From Chitinimonas viridis (GTDB lineage: Bacteria; Pseudomonadota; Gammaproteobacteria; Burkholderiales; Chitinimonadaceae), in assembly GCF_030409555.1 (NCBI RefSeq), contig NZ_JAUFPU010000009.1, positions 1-64,000 on the forward strand: DNA of 64,000 nucleotides. Reading direction: 5' to 3'. Position 1 is the stretch's first letter. Each line of letters opens with the position of its first letter. The notes beneath the pieces were generated by a model. That model was not told the DNA's origin and searched no databases. It saw only the letters and a program-made list of their open reading frames with translations. Below are positions 8,337 through 17,148 of the stretch, one piece after another. The position numbers and the translations under genes were made by a program.

Positions 8337-8819
8337 ATGTTGAAACTCAGTATCAACGGCAAGACCCATGAGGTCGATGCCGATGCAGACACGCCCCTGT
8401 TATGGGTGTTGCGAGACGAGCTTGGCTACACCGGTACCAAGTATGGTTGCGGCATGGCCTTGTGCGGTGCCTGCGCGGTACTGCTGAACGGGCAGCCTAC
8501 CCGATCCTGCAGCTTGCCGGTATCGGCGGTCGGCAAGGGCAAGGTCACCACCATAGAGGGTATCAGCGGTGCGCCAGCGCGTGCAGTACAGGCCGCTTGG
8601 CAAAAACTGGATGTGGTGCAGTGCGGCTACTGCCAGTCTGGCCAGATCGTGGCGGCGACTGCTTTGCTGGCGCAAAAGCCCAAGCCGACGAATGCCGATA
8701 TCGATGCCGCCATGTCGGGCAATGTCTGCCGTTGCGCCACTTATCACCGCATCCGGGCTGCCATCCATGAGGCTTCGGCCATCATGGCTGGCAAGGCTTC
8801 AGACAAGCTGGAGGCCTGA
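8337..8819 (+). CDS. iorA: Molybdenum hydroxylase 2Fe-2S subunit (isoquinoline 1-oxidoreductase alpha-like)
   Basis: This small electron-transfer subunit (160 residues) belongs to the xanthine oxidase family and passes electrons from the Mo subunit encoded next. It has both 2Fe-2S clusters: the plant-ferredoxin-like set C38, C43, C46, C58 and the second set C96, C99, C131, C133. The ATG at 8337 is preceded by CGGAGG. The gene stops one base before the Mo subunit starts, so the two are coupled. There is no signal peptide, as is usual for this subunit, which can be exported together with a Tat-bearing partner. The substrate is not certain: Ior-type enzymes act on N-heterocycles or aldehydes. 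Confidence 0.9.
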   Translation: MLKLSINGKTHEVDADADTPLLWVLRDELGYTGTKYGCGMALCGACAVLLNGQPTRSCSLPVSAVGKGKVTTIEGISGAPARAVQAAWQKLDVVQCGYCQSGQIVAATALLAQKPKPTNADIDAAMSGNVCRCATYHRIRAAIHEASAIMAGKASDKLEA

Positions 8820-8820
8820 T

Positions 8821-10986
8821 ATGGACAAGACTGTGGAGATATCGCGCCGTGGCTTGCTCAAGGCGGGTGCACTGGGTGGCATGCTGGTGGTCGGTTTTCA
8901 GTGGTCGGGAAAGGCCCGAGCCGCTGCCATGCCGGCCAGCTTGGCGCCGAATGCCTTTGTCCGTATCGCCAGCGACAACAGTGTCACCATCATCGCCAAG
9001 CATCTGGAGATGGGGCAGGGCAGCTATACCGGCTTGGCGACCATACTGGCTGAAGAACTGGATGCAGACTGGCGCCAGGTTATGGTGGAAGCAGCGCCGG
9101 CCGATGCCAAGCGTTACAACAATCTGATGTGGGGGCCAACCCAAGGCACCGGTGGCAGCAGTGCCATGGCCAATTCCTGGAAGCAATTGCGCCAGGCAGG
9201 GGCAACGGCCCGAGCCATGCTGGTAGCCGCAGCGGCCCAACAGTGGCAGGTGCCTGCGGCGGAGATTGCCGTGGCACAAGGCAAGCTAAGCCATGCCAGC
9301 GGCAAGCAAGCCAGTTTTGGCGATCTGGCGGCGCTGGCCGCCACCATGGAGGTGCCCAAGGAACCCAAGCTGAAAGACCCCAAGGATTTCAAGCTGATCG
9401 GCAAGCAGAAGTTGCCGCGCAAGGACAGCAAGGACAAGATTACTGGGCGCGCCCAGTTTACCCAGGATGTAAACCTGCCAGGCATGCTGACGGCTGTGGT
9501 GGCGCACCCGCCGCGCTTCGGCGCCAAGCTGAAGTCCTTTGATGCCACGACGGCCAAGCAGGTCAAGGGCGTGGTGGAGGTGGTCGCCATACCCAGCGGT
9601 GTGGCCGTGTTGGCACACGGTTTTTGGGCGGCCAAGAAGGGGCGCGATGCGCTCAAGCTGGAGTGGGATGAGACAGCGGCTGTGCCCCAAGGCACGCCAG
9701 AACTGGTGGCCCAGTACCGGGCACTGCTGGATCAGCCAGGTGCCGTGGCCAGCAAGACGGGCGATGTGGTAGGGGCCTTCAAGGGGGCCGCCAAAGTGCT
9801 CAAGGCCGACTACTACTTTCCTTATCTCGCCCATGCCGCCATGGAACCGCTCAATTGCGTGATGCGGCAAGACAAAGATGGGGTAGAAGTCTGGAACGGC
9901 GAGCAGATGCAGACGGTGGACCAGGCCATGATCGCCAGCGTGTTTGGCATCAAGCCAGAGCAGGTCAGCATCAACATGCTGTACGCGGGGGGCAGTTTTG
10001 GTCGCCGGGCCAATCCGGCTTCCGACTATCCTATGGAATGCGCCCATATCGTCAAGGCCACCGCTGGCCGCCACCCGGTCAAGCTGGTATGGACGCGCGA
10101 GGACGACATGCGAGGCGGTTACTACCGGCCGCTTTATCTGCACCGGGTGGAAGTGGCACTGGATGCTGGCGGCCAATTGCTGGGCTGGCGCCAGCGGGTG
10201 GTAGGCCAGAGCATCATGACGGGCACGCCGTTCGAGGCATTTGGTGTGAAGGACGGAGTGGATGCGACCTCGGTCGAGGGCGCATCGGACCTGCCTTATG
10301 CTGTCGCCAATCTGCAGGTAGACCTGCATTCACCGCGACTGGGCGTGCCGGTGCTGTGGTGGCGTTCGGTAGGGCACACCCACACGGGCTATGCCGTCGA
10401 AACGATGATAGATGAAGCGGCCAAGGCCGCTGGACGTGACCCGGTGGCGTATCGTTTGGCCTTGCTGGATAAGCATCCCCGCCACGCTGGTGTATTGAAG
10501 CTGGTGGCCGAGAAGGCTGGCTGGAATCAGCCGCTCAAAGCGGGCAAGAAGGGCGAAAAACGGGGCAGGGGGGTGGCCGTGGTGGAGTCTTTCGGCACCT
10601 TCGTGGCTGAAGTGGCAGAAGTCACTGTACGGCCGGATGGTAGCTACAAGGTAGTCCGGGTAGTTTGCGCCGTCGATTGTGGTATTGCCATCAACCCGGA
10701 TGTGATTCGGGCGCAGATGGAGGGTGGCATAGGCTTTGGCCTGTCTGCCGCCATGCACAGCGCAATTACGCTCAAGGCCGGTGCGGTAGAGCAATCGAAC
10801 TTCCATGATTACCCCGTGCTGCGCATAGGCGAAATGCCCAGGATAGAGGTGCATATCCTGCCCAGCGATGCGGCTCCGCGTGGGGTGGGTGAACCCGGCG
10901 TGCCGCCGATTGCACCCGCCGTGGCCAATGCCATTGCCGCCGCCACCGGCAAGCGCCTGTACGACCTGCCATTCAAGCTGAGCTGA
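8821..10986 (+). CDS. iorB: Molybdenum hydroxylase Mo-binding subunit (isoquinoline 1-oxidoreductase beta-like)
   Basis: This large catalytic subunit of 721 residues carries the molybdopterin cytosine dinucleotide cofactor and hydroxylates an N-heterocycle or aldehyde with water-derived oxygen. The N-terminus has a Tat-like signal ([13 protein letters not shown] followed by a hydrophobic run ending in ARA), so the enzyme probably works in the periplasm. Seen next are [19 protein letters not shown], the repeated aldehyde/xanthine dehydrogenase domains with [11 protein letters not shown] and AGGSFGRR, and a C-terminal [17 protein letters not shown], where the Glu matches the catalytic base. It starts one base after iorA. 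The cluster later includes XdhC and a MobA-like protein, the usual maturation partners. Confidence 0.9.
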   Translation: MDKTVEISRRGLLKAGALGGMLVVGFQWSGKARAAAMPASLAPNAFVRIASDNSVTIIAKHLEMGQGSYTGLATILAEELDADWRQVMVEAAPADAKRYNNLMWGPTQGTGGSSAMANSWKQLRQAGATARAMLVAAAAQQWQVPAAEIAVAQGKLSHASGKQASFGDLAALAATMEVPKEPKLKDPKDFKLIGKQKLPRKDSKDKITGRAQFTQDVNLPGMLTAVVAHPPRFGAKLKSFDATTAKQVKGVVEVVAIPSGVAVLAHGFWAAKKGRDALKLEWDETAAVPQGTPELVAQYRALLDQPGAVASKTGDVVGAFKGAAKVLKADYYFPYLAHAAMEPLNCVMRQDKDGVEVWNGEQMQTVDQAMIASVFGIKPEQVSINMLYAGGSFGRRANPASDYPMECAHIVKATAGRHPVKLVWTREDDMRGGYYRPLYLHRVEVALDAGGQLLGWRQRVVGQSIMTGTPFEAFGVKDGVDATSVEGASDLPYAVANLQVDLHSPRLGVPVLWWRSVGHTHTGYAVETMIDEAAKAAGRDPVAYRLALLDKHPRHAGVLKLVAEKAGWNQPLKAGKKGEKRGRGVAVVESFGTFVAEVAEVTVRPDGSYKVVRVVCAVDCGIAINPDVIRAQMEGGIGFGLSAAMHSAITLKAGAVEQSNFHDYPVLRIGEMPRIEVHILPSDAAPRGVGEPGVPPIAPAVANAIAAATGKRLYDLPFKLS

Positions 10987-11087
10987 ATGTGAAGGGCAAG
11001 CTCCCGGTCGAGGAGCGGGAACACGCTGCCAGACGCATTATCCCTGGGTACTGTGTTTGGCAGCCATCTGGAGTTGGAGGTGTAGTG

Positions 11088-11168
11088 ATGGTTGCCTGTC
11101 TGGATGCGCTTGGCGGCGCGTGCGGCTTGCTGTGGCTGGCGAGCGGTGTTGCGGTTGTAGCGCCATGA
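11088..11168 (+). CDS. Possible 26-residue leader peptide coupled to the binding-protein gene
   Basis: An ATG at 11088 lies seven bases after a perfect GGAGG. It opens 26 codons (starting [10 protein letters not shown], with a hydrophobic middle [11 protein letters not shown]) that end in a TGA overlapping the next gene's ATG as ATGA. The ribosome binding site is better than that of the gene behind it, so ribosomes may load here and pass on. It may be a real small protein, a coupling leader or chance; nothing else supports it. Confidence 0.35.
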   Translation: MVACLDALGGACGLLWLASGVAVVAP

Positions 11169-11902
11169 GGGCGCGCCAGCCTGCCTTTTTAGGGTGGTTG
11201 CTGGGCTTGTTGCTATGTCTTGTGCCGCCAGTGCTTGCCCAGGCCGAGGTGCTGACGGTGGTGGGTGAACATGCGCCACCGTATCGCATCATGCAGGATA
11301 AGGCGTGCCGCGGCCTGTATTGCGACACCATGCAGGCGATAGCCCGGCGTGCCGGATTCGAGGTGCGTTATGTGCAAGTACCCATGGCACGCGCCTTGAT
11401 GATGATGGAGCACGGCCAGGCGGATTTGATGCTCGGCCCCAATCGAACGCCGGAGCGTGAGCGCTATATGGTGTTTCTGGAGGCGGCGTTCCCGCCGGCA
11501 CGCAAGGTGTTCTATCAACGGTTGGACAAGCCTCTGCTACGCGCCTATGCCGACCTGGCTGGCAAGGTTGTCTCGGTCGAGCGCGGCAAGCGGTTTTTCG
11601 AACCTTTCGACAGTGATACCGCGCTGGTGAAGGATCTGGTGAGCGATCCGCGTATTGCGCTGCGCAAGGTTGCCATGGGGCGGAGTGACGCGGCCTTGAT
11701 ACCGGAAGAACTGGGCGACTGGCTGCTGCGGGAGGATGCCATAGAATTGGTCAAGGCACCTTGGGCGATAGAAGGACGCCCTTCGCATATCGCTTTCTCG
11801 ATCGCATCGCCCCGGATCAAGTGGCTACCCGCGATAGAGCAGGCCTTTGCCGAGATGGCGAGAGAAGGGGAATTGCAGGCGATTTATGCCCAGTATCGTT
11901 AG
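11165..11902 (+). CDS. Periplasmic solute-binding protein, amino-acid-type (SBP_3-like)
   Basis: This protein has 245 residues, including a clear Sec signal (hydrophobic run [19 protein letters not shown], cleavage after AQA). The mature protein starts like type 3 solute-binding proteins: [14 protein letters not shown], then a lobe with [24 protein letters not shown], and a C-terminal helix [15 protein letters not shown]. No permease or ATPase gene is nearby, so it may serve an orphan transporter or act as a sensor. It sits between the Mo hydroxylase subunits and xdhC, 53 bases before the latter. It may therefore bind the substrate or product of that enzyme; this is a guess from position only. 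Confidence 0.75.
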   Translation: MRARQPAFLGWLLGLLLCLVPPVLAQAEVLTVVGEHAPPYRIMQDKACRGLYCDTMQAIARRAGFEVRYVQVPMARALMMMEHGQADLMLGPNRTPERERYMVFLEAAFPPARKVFYQRLDKPLLRAYADLAGKVVSVERGKRFFEPFDSDTALVKDLVSDPRIALRKVAMGRSDAALIPEELGDWLLREDAIELVKAPWAIEGRPSHIAFSIASPRIKWLPAIEQAFAEMAREGELQAIYAQYR

Positions 11903-11955
11903 GGCGGTGACTGGCCACTCTGGTGGCGAATAAGAACGGATAGCAGGAGTCAGGC

Positions 11956-12957
11956 TTGGACGCATTGGATCTGGCGGTATTGCAGCGTGCCCGTTGTTGG
12001 CATGAGGATGGTCATGCCTTATGGCTGGTCAGCGTGGTGGAAACCTGGGGGTCGGCTCCCCGACCGGTAGGTTCATTGCTGGCGGTGCGCGATGACGGTG
12101 CCGTGGCGGGCTCGGTATCAGGTGGCTGTGTCGAGGATGATCTGGTCAGGCGCGTCAGTCAGGGCGAGCGGCCGTCGGCCGCTGGCTTGGTCTGTTATGG
12201 CGTGAGCAAGGAGGAGGCCAGCCGCTTTGGCCTGCCCTGTGGCGGCACCTTGCGCCTGCTGGTGGAGCCCCTGTTGGCAAGCACCTGGCTGGAGGATCTG
12301 CTGCAACGTGCCAGCCGGCACGAGTTGGTGGCACGCACGGTAGAGCTTGGAACCGGTACCGTTACCTTGGCCGCGACCCAGCGTGGTGCAAGGCCGACAT
12401 TTGACGGTGAGCGATTTACCAGTATTTTTGGACCGCAATGGCGTCTGCTGCTGATCGGCGCTGGCCAGTTGTCGCGCATCGTGGCCCAGATGGCCCAGCC
12501 ATTGGGTTTTAGCGTACACGTCTGCGATCCGCGCAGTGAGTACCACGTGGACTGGGATGTGGCCCATGTCCATTTTGAAGTGGGTATGCCTGATGACGTG
12601 GTGCTGGCCATGGAGCCTGATGCCCATACCGCCATCGTGGCACTGACGCACGATCCCAAGCTAGATGATATGGCCTTGCTGGAGGCGCTCAAGTCTCCAG
12701 CCTTCTATGTGGGGGCGCTGGGCTCACGCCGCAACACACACAAGCGGCGCGAACGCTTGGCACTGTTCGACCTGGCGGATGAGGAGATACAGCGGCTGCA
12801 CGGCCCGGTGGGGCTCTACCTGGGTAGCCGTACCCCGGCGGAAATCGCCATCTCCATCCTGGCGGAGATTGTGGCAGTCAAGAATGGCATACCTGTAGTG
12901 CAGGTACCGCCCGCATGGTCGGAGGAAACGCCGGAGGCGGCCAGGCATGCTCCCTGA
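11956..12957 (+). CDS. xdhC: XdhC-family molybdenum-enzyme maturation factor
   Basis: XdhC proteins bind molybdenum cofactor, help its sulfuration and insert it into xanthine-oxidase-family enzymes. The 333-residue product has the two family domains: the N-terminal part with VETWGSAPRPVGSLLAV and GSVSGGCVEDD, and a C-terminal Rossmann-like part with LLLIGAGQLS, ALTHDPKLDD, YVGALGSRRN and GLYLGSRTPAEIAISILAEI. The start is a TTG at 11956, five bases after AGGAGT. No ATG lies near it in frame, and MDALDLAVL is a normal family start. The 3' end overlaps the next gene by 11 bases. It probably serves the iorAB enzyme just upstream. Confidence 0.9.
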   Translation: MDALDLAVLQRARCWHEDGHALWLVSVVETWGSAPRPVGSLLAVRDDGAVAGSVSGGCVEDDLVRRVSQGERPSAAGLVCYGVSKEEASRFGLPCGGTLRLLVEPLLASTWLEDLLQRASRHELVARTVELGTGTVTLAATQRGARPTFDGERFTSIFGPQWRLLLIGAGQLSRIVAQMAQPLGFSVHVCDPRSEYHVDWDVAHVHFEVGMPDDVVLAMEPDAHTAIVALTHDPKLDDMALLEALKSPAFYVGALGSRRNTHKRRERLALFDLADEEIQRLHGPVGLYLGSRTPAEIAISILAEIVAVKNGIPVVQVPPAWSEETPEAARHAP

Positions 12958-13543
12958 AAGGGGCCAGCTTGCCGGTTTGCTACTGGCTGCTGGGCGCAGT
13001 AGCCGTTTCGACCCGACGGGCAGGCAGAGCAAGCTGTTGCAGCGCTTGCCTGATGGCAGGCTGGTGGCGGTGGCTGCTGCACAGACCTTGCTGGCAGCGG
13101 TACCGCGTGTCGTCGCCCTGGTGCCGGACAATGCGCTCCCGACTACCGTGCAACTGATACAGGCCTTGCAACAAGCGGGATGTCACATCGTGCCCTGTCC
13201 AACGGCGCAGTCTGGTATGGGCCACACGCTAGCGGCCGGGGTGGCTGCAACCCAGAACGCCGCCGGCTGGCTGGTGATGTTGGCGGATATGCCGGCAGTG
13301 GCGGCCAGTACGGCGCAGGCGGTAGCAGGTGCGCTACAGCAGGGTGCCGCAGTGGCAGCGCCTGTTTATGCAGGCAGGAGGGGGCACCCTGTGGGTTTTG
13401 CTGCTGTGTGCCGGGATGATTTGCTATTACTGAGTGGCGATCAAGGCGCAAAAGTCGTTGTTGAACGATTTACCGTCAAGCAAATACCGATAGATGATCC
13501 TGGGGTACTTATTGATATTGATCGCCCGAGTGATATTGCGTAG
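12947..13543 (+). CDS. mocA: MobA-like nucleotidyltransferase (MocA type, molybdenum cofactor cytidylyltransferase)
   Basis: This protein of 198 residues is predicted to attach CMP to molybdopterin, making the MCD form used by xanthine-oxidase-family enzymes. Motifs seen are the N-terminal LLLAAGRSSRFD nucleotide loop followed by K and L in SKLLQRLPDG, the metal-binding LADMPAV, and GRRGHPVGF further on. The ATG at 12947 lies inside the end of xdhC (11-base overlap), so the two are translated together. The CTP-specific form fits the neighbours better than GTP-specific MobA; this is inferred from context. The last 100 bases are a little AT-richer than the rest. Confidence 0.85.
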   Translation: MLPERGQLAGLLLAAGRSSRFDPTGRQSKLLQRLPDGRLVAVAAAQTLLAAVPRVVALVPDNALPTTVQLIQALQQAGCHIVPCPTAQSGMGHTLAAGVAATQNAAGWLVMLADMPAVAASTAQAVAGALQQGAAVAAPVYAGRRGHPVGFAAVCRDDLLLLSGDQGAKVVVERFTVKQIPIDDPGVLIDIDRPSDIA

Positions 13544-13622
13544 GCGCACTCGCCATGCACGGATTGATTGGCGTTAGGAAATATTTCTTTTCATGACGTC
13601 CATCATTACCTTGGGGTGCGGC

Positions 13623-14222
13623 TTATTTACTTCGGTTGGTTGTGCGTGGACGGTAATTATCTTTGATTTTGAAAGTTTCAGTGCCGTATATATAGGGTAG
13701 CAAGCGTGCAATATTGCGCGCATCGTCGATGCCACGGTGATGTTTACCCTCAAACGTAAGGCCGGATAGTCTGATGGCCTCACCAAGTCCCGGCTTTCTC
13801 ATTAGGTTTTGCTTCTCAGTAATCAATTTTTTCAGGTCGACATGCTGCGCCGAAACAGGGTTGGGGACTTTATTGAATAGACAATCTTGCTCAAGCTGCT
13901 TGTAGTCATAATCACCCCAGGAGCAAAAGATGAAATTGGGGTACTGGTACAGCCACTTCTTGAACGCGAGGACGGCGTCGTGAAACAGTGGAGCACTGTC
14001 TACCTCGGCTTGCTGTATGGAGGTAAGTGACTTGCAAAAGGGAGTGAGGTTTGGATGCCTGACAGGCCGGATGAAGCTTTGAAATTCGCTGATGATTTCA
14101 AGATTATGGGCGCTTGCCATAACGGCACCAATCTCGATGATTTCCATGTGTTCTCGGGAAACTGATCCCTGGTCGCAGCATGTTGCTTCAAAGTCGATGA
14201 TGAGATAATTGTCTGGTTTCAT
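13623..14222 (-). CDS. 3'-5' exonuclease, DEDDh type (ERI-1/KapD-like)
   Basis: This 199-residue protein has the exonuclease fold of the DnaQ superfamily. Visible catalytic motifs are DFEAT near the N-terminus (Exo I), CSWGDYDYKQLEQ in the middle (Exo II) and KHHRGIDDARNIARL at the C-terminus (Exo III with H-x4-D). The close match to the ERI-1/KapD group suggests trimming of RNA or short DNA 3' ends, but the substrate is unknown. The DNA is clearly AT-richer than its neighbours and the Lys/Asn content is high, so it may be acquired. It stands alone between mocA (convergent) and a DUF885 gene transcribed the same way, from which it is separated by a strong hairpin. Confidence 0.85.
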   Translation of the reverse strand: MKPDNYLIIDFEATCCDQGSVSREHMEIIEIGAVMASAHNLEIISEFQSFIRPVRHPNLTPFCKSLTSIQQAEVDSAPLFHDAVLAFKKWLYQYPNFIFCSWGDYDYKQLEQDCLFNKVPNPVSAQHVDLKKLITEKQNLMRKPGLGEAIRLSGLTFEGKHHRGIDDARNIARLLPYIYGTETFKIKDNYRPRTTNRSK

Positions 14223-14256
14223 ATCCTTGTTTTTATTGTTAAGTGGCTGTTGTGAT

Positions 14257-14286
14257 TAATATCCCGCCTTGGCTGGCGGGATATTA
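14257..14286 (-). terminator. 12-bp stem hairpin after the DUF885 gene
   Basis: The arms 14257-14268 and 14275-14286 pair perfectly (12 bp, six-base loop) just after the DUF885 stop codon and 35 bases before the exonuclease start. There is no clean T-tract, but the outer stem is A/T-rich. It probably ends the DUF885 transcript. Confidence 0.55.
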
Positions 14287-14290
14287 TCAC

Positions 14291-16102
14291 TTATCGTGTC
14301 GCTGCGCTTTCCTTGATCCAGTCATTGACCCGACGCTCCAGCAGATCCAGCGGCAAGGGGCCGGCAGCCAGTATCAGGTCGTGGAAGGCTCGCAGGTCGA
14401 ACTTGGCGCCCAGCCGGGTTTTGGCGGTTTCGCGAAGTTGCAGTATCTTGAGCATGCCCACCTTGTAGGCGCAGGCCTGGCCTGGGTCCACCATATAGCG
14501 CTCTATTTCCACCACGGTGTCGCTTTGGGGCATGCCGGTGTGTTGGCTCATGTAATCAATTGCCTGCTCCCGGCTCCAGCGTTTGCCATGGAGGCCGGTA
14601 TCCACCACCAGCCGCACGGCCCGGAACAGCTCGTCGCGCAGGCGACCCAGCTGATCGTATGGGTCGGTTTGCAGGCCCATCTCCCAGGCCAGTTGCTCGG
14701 CATAGAGCGCCCAGCCTTCGCCGTAGGCTGTGTACCAGTTGTAGCGGCGAAAGCTCGGCAGGTCGGATTGCTCGCGTGCCAGGGCACTCTGGAAGTGATG
14801 GCCAGGTACGCCCTCATGGTAGGCCAGCGTCCGCATGCTCCAGCGTGTGGTGGCCTTGATGTCATGCAGATTGGCAAAGAACACGCCGGGCCGGCTGCCA
14901 TCGGTGGCGGGTGGCTCGTAGTAGGCACCGGGTGCAGTTTGCTCGCTGAAGGCCGGTATGCGCTGCACATCGAGCTTGGCAACAGGCAGGTGGCCAAACG
15001 CCTGGGGCAGTGCGTCCTGTGCTTCGGCCAGGATGGCTTTGTAGTCGGCCAGTATCTGGGCGCGGCCCGCGTCGGTGTCCGGGTAGAGGAAGCGTGGATC
15101 GTCGCCCAGCTTTTTCATGGCAGCGCCGACATCGTCGGCTTTTTCGCCCTGGGCCTGCAGTATGCGTTGCATCTCTCCCTGGATGCGGGCGACTTCGCTC
15201 AGCCCTATGCTGTGTACCTGCTCGGGGCTCAGCTCGGTCGTGGTGTGGCCGCGCAGCTTCCAGGCATAGAATGCTGCGCCGTCCGGCAGGGACCAGGCAC
15301 CCAGGTTCTGGGTGTGCTGCCGGGCCAAGGCCTGGGTGGCGGTAATCAGTTGTCGATACGCGGGATAGACCTGTTTCTGCAGCGCTGTTTTGGCCTGGGC
15401 CAGCAGCAGTTGGCGTTCTTCGGCGGAGATGGATTCTATGCCGCTGGTTTTGCGTGCCAGGTTTTCGTAAAGCGGGTTGCGCTCCTCAGGTGTGGCAATA
15501 AAGCGTTGCATATTGGCGACGGATTTCACCAGGGCGAAGTGCGGCGCCACAATGCCACGGCGTGCGCGCTCTGTCTGTTTGATACCCAATTGCCCCAGCG
15601 TGGTCGGCATTGCCTGCAGCCGGGCAATGTAATGCTCGGCGTCAACGCGGTCGTTGATCTGGTGCGTGCTCAGCAAAAAATTGGGTAGGCTCTGCTGCTC
15701 GCCCCATAGCTGGTTGACCGGGAAGTCGTGATAGCGAAAGCGTTCTCCTGCCAGCTCGTACTCCAGCACAGTCTGCATGGTGTCGTAGGAGAGTTGGTCG
15801 GCGGGGCTCAGGCTGTTGCGATCATACGCCTGCAAGGTGGCAAGGTTCTGCTTGCTGCGGGCCAGTTGGCGCGCTTCCTGGGCGTCGGAGTTATCGTCCA
15901 GCCTGGCGTTGTGCCCACGCAGGCCCCAGGGTTCCAGCAGGCGCAGGTCGGATAGCGCCTGCGGCGAATCCAGTGCCTGCTGCAGCGATACCCGCTCAAA
16001 GAAGACCCGTATCGACCACGGCCGGAACCAGATGGCATTGATGACCACTGCGCTGACGAGCAGTGCGGCCAGTATCAGGCTTAGCCAGATTTTGCGTTTC
16101 AC
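14291..16102 (-). CDS. DUF885 family metallohydrolase, membrane-anchored
   Basis: This encodes 603 residues. The N-terminus (KRKIWLSLILAALLVSAVV) is an uncleaved signal anchor or signal peptide, so the main part should face the periplasm. The C-terminal half carries HEGVPGHH, the zinc-binding motif of DUF885 proteins, followed by YGEGWALYAEQLAWEMG, which supplies the downstream Glu. The family is M3-like and presumed to be a peptidase; its substrates are not known. I prefer the GTG at 16102, which sits eight bases after GGAG and directly before the membrane segment. An in-frame ATG at 16147 would add 15 residues but has a poor ribosome binding site. It appears to be a single-gene transcript. 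Confidence 0.85.
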   Translation of the reverse strand: MKRKIWLSLILAALLVSAVVINAIWFRPWSIRVFFERVSLQQALDSPQALSDLRLLEPWGLRGHNARLDDNSDAQEARQLARSKQNLATLQAYDRNSLSPADQLSYDTMQTVLEYELAGERFRYHDFPVNQLWGEQQSLPNFLLSTHQINDRVDAEHYIARLQAMPTTLGQLGIKQTERARRGIVAPHFALVKSVANMQRFIATPEERNPLYENLARKTSGIESISAEERQLLLAQAKTALQKQVYPAYRQLITATQALARQHTQNLGAWSLPDGAAFYAWKLRGHTTTELSPEQVHSIGLSEVARIQGEMQRILQAQGEKADDVGAAMKKLGDDPRFLYPDTDAGRAQILADYKAILAEAQDALPQAFGHLPVAKLDVQRIPAFSEQTAPGAYYEPPATDGSRPGVFFANLHDIKATTRWSMRTLAYHEGVPGHHFQSALAREQSDLPSFRRYNWYTAYGEGWALYAEQLAWEMGLQTDPYDQLGRLRDELFRAVRLVVDTGLHGKRWSREQAIDYMSQHTGMPQSDTVVEIERYMVDPGQACAYKVGMLKILQLRETAKTRLGAKFDLRAFHDLILAAGPLPLDLLERRVNDWIKESAATR

Positions 16103-16406
16103 GACACGATCTCCGAATGGGCATGGGGCAGGTGCGGCGAGCGCCATTGTGCCAGCCTATTATTGTGTCAGGCTATTGCAGCGCTTGCGGTGTTACGTCG
16201 GGGCTATGACATCGGCTACCGGTCATCCACCAATCCTGTTTGCTGGAGTATCGATCAGCTAATACGTACAAGGGGGCGCCGCAATGGTGCCTCAATATAT
16301 GGGTGAGGGTGGCACGACGCAGGCCGGGCACAAGCCCATTCGGCGCATTGATCGCCACCCCGGAGGGCCTTGGTCAGCCAAGGGGGAGGTACGATGGGAG
16401 TTCGCC

Positions 16407-17090
16407 GTGCATCGCATCTTGGCAACGGGCCTGCTGGTGCTGTTCGCAATGTCCTCGTCGGCATCTAACCTGCTGCGCCTGGGCCGTAGCGAGCAGCCTT
16501 CGGAATTGACTGACCGTGCCGAGGCCGTGCTGCGAGTGGCTTACCTGCGCCTGGGTATCACCCCCCGGTTTGAACCCTATCCCTTGCGGCGCTCATTGGC
16601 ACTGGCCGCTAAGGGCGAGCTGGATGGCGATACCATGCGCGTGGCCGAGCTGGCTGATGAGATACCCAGCCTGGTAAGAGTCGCCGTACCCGTGGTCAGC
16701 CTCAGCGTGGTGGCTTACGGCCATGGGGGCTGCCCCAACCAGATCAGTTGGGCGCAACTGCTGGCAAAGCGGCTGGTGCATGAGCGCGGTGTGCTGGTGC
16801 TGGAGCGCAGGACCCGGCAGGTCGACGTGCTGAACTCTGCAGGCAATGACGATGCTTTGCGCATGGTCAGCGAGGGCTTGGCCGACTACGCAGTAGGCGT
16901 GGGTGTGGAACTGGATGCGGCCAGGGAGCGGCATCCGCGTTACCGGCTCTGCCGGGTGTCCATGCCGGTTGAGCAAGTGCCGCTATATCACTACCTGCAT
17001 GAGCGGCACCGTGGCCTGGCAGCCCGGTTGACGGGTGTACTGGAGGACATGCAGCGCAAGGGCGAGTTGGCGATTTCCCCAGCACCCTGA
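16407..17090 (+). CDS. Small periplasmic solute-binding-like protein
   Basis: This encodes 227 residues from the GTG at 16407, six bases after GGGAG. That start gives a good signal peptide (HRILATGLLVLFAMSSSAS). The frame is open further upstream but does not look like protein there. The mature part resembles a shortened type 3 binding protein: an N-terminal lobe with RVAYLRLGITPRFEPYPLRRSL, SEGLADYAVGVGVEL in the middle, and an amphipathic C-terminal helix ending QRKGELAI. It recalls the binding protein at 11165-11902 in layout but not closely in sequence. No transporter genes are adjacent. Such orphan proteins may bind a ligand for sensing; the ligand is unknown. Confidence 0.65.
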   Translation: MHRILATGLLVLFAMSSSASNLLRLGRSEQPSELTDRAEAVLRVAYLRLGITPRFEPYPLRRSLALAAKGELDGDTMRVAELADEIPSLVRVAVPVVSLSVVAYGHGGCPNQISWAQLLAKRLVHERGVLVLERRTRQVDVLNSAGNDDALRMVSEGLADYAVGVGVELDAARERHPRYRLCRVSMPVEQVPLYHYLHERHRGLAARLTGVLEDMQRKGELAISPAP

Positions 17091-17148
17091 TGGTAAGGCG
17101 ATACGGCGTGTAAGATAAAGCCATCCTTGCAACCAAGCCTTTTCCGCC

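Noticed and set aside
14243-15688. 481-codon plus-strand frame
   Set aside because: It is antisense to the DUF885 gene, which has the zinc motif and a good start.
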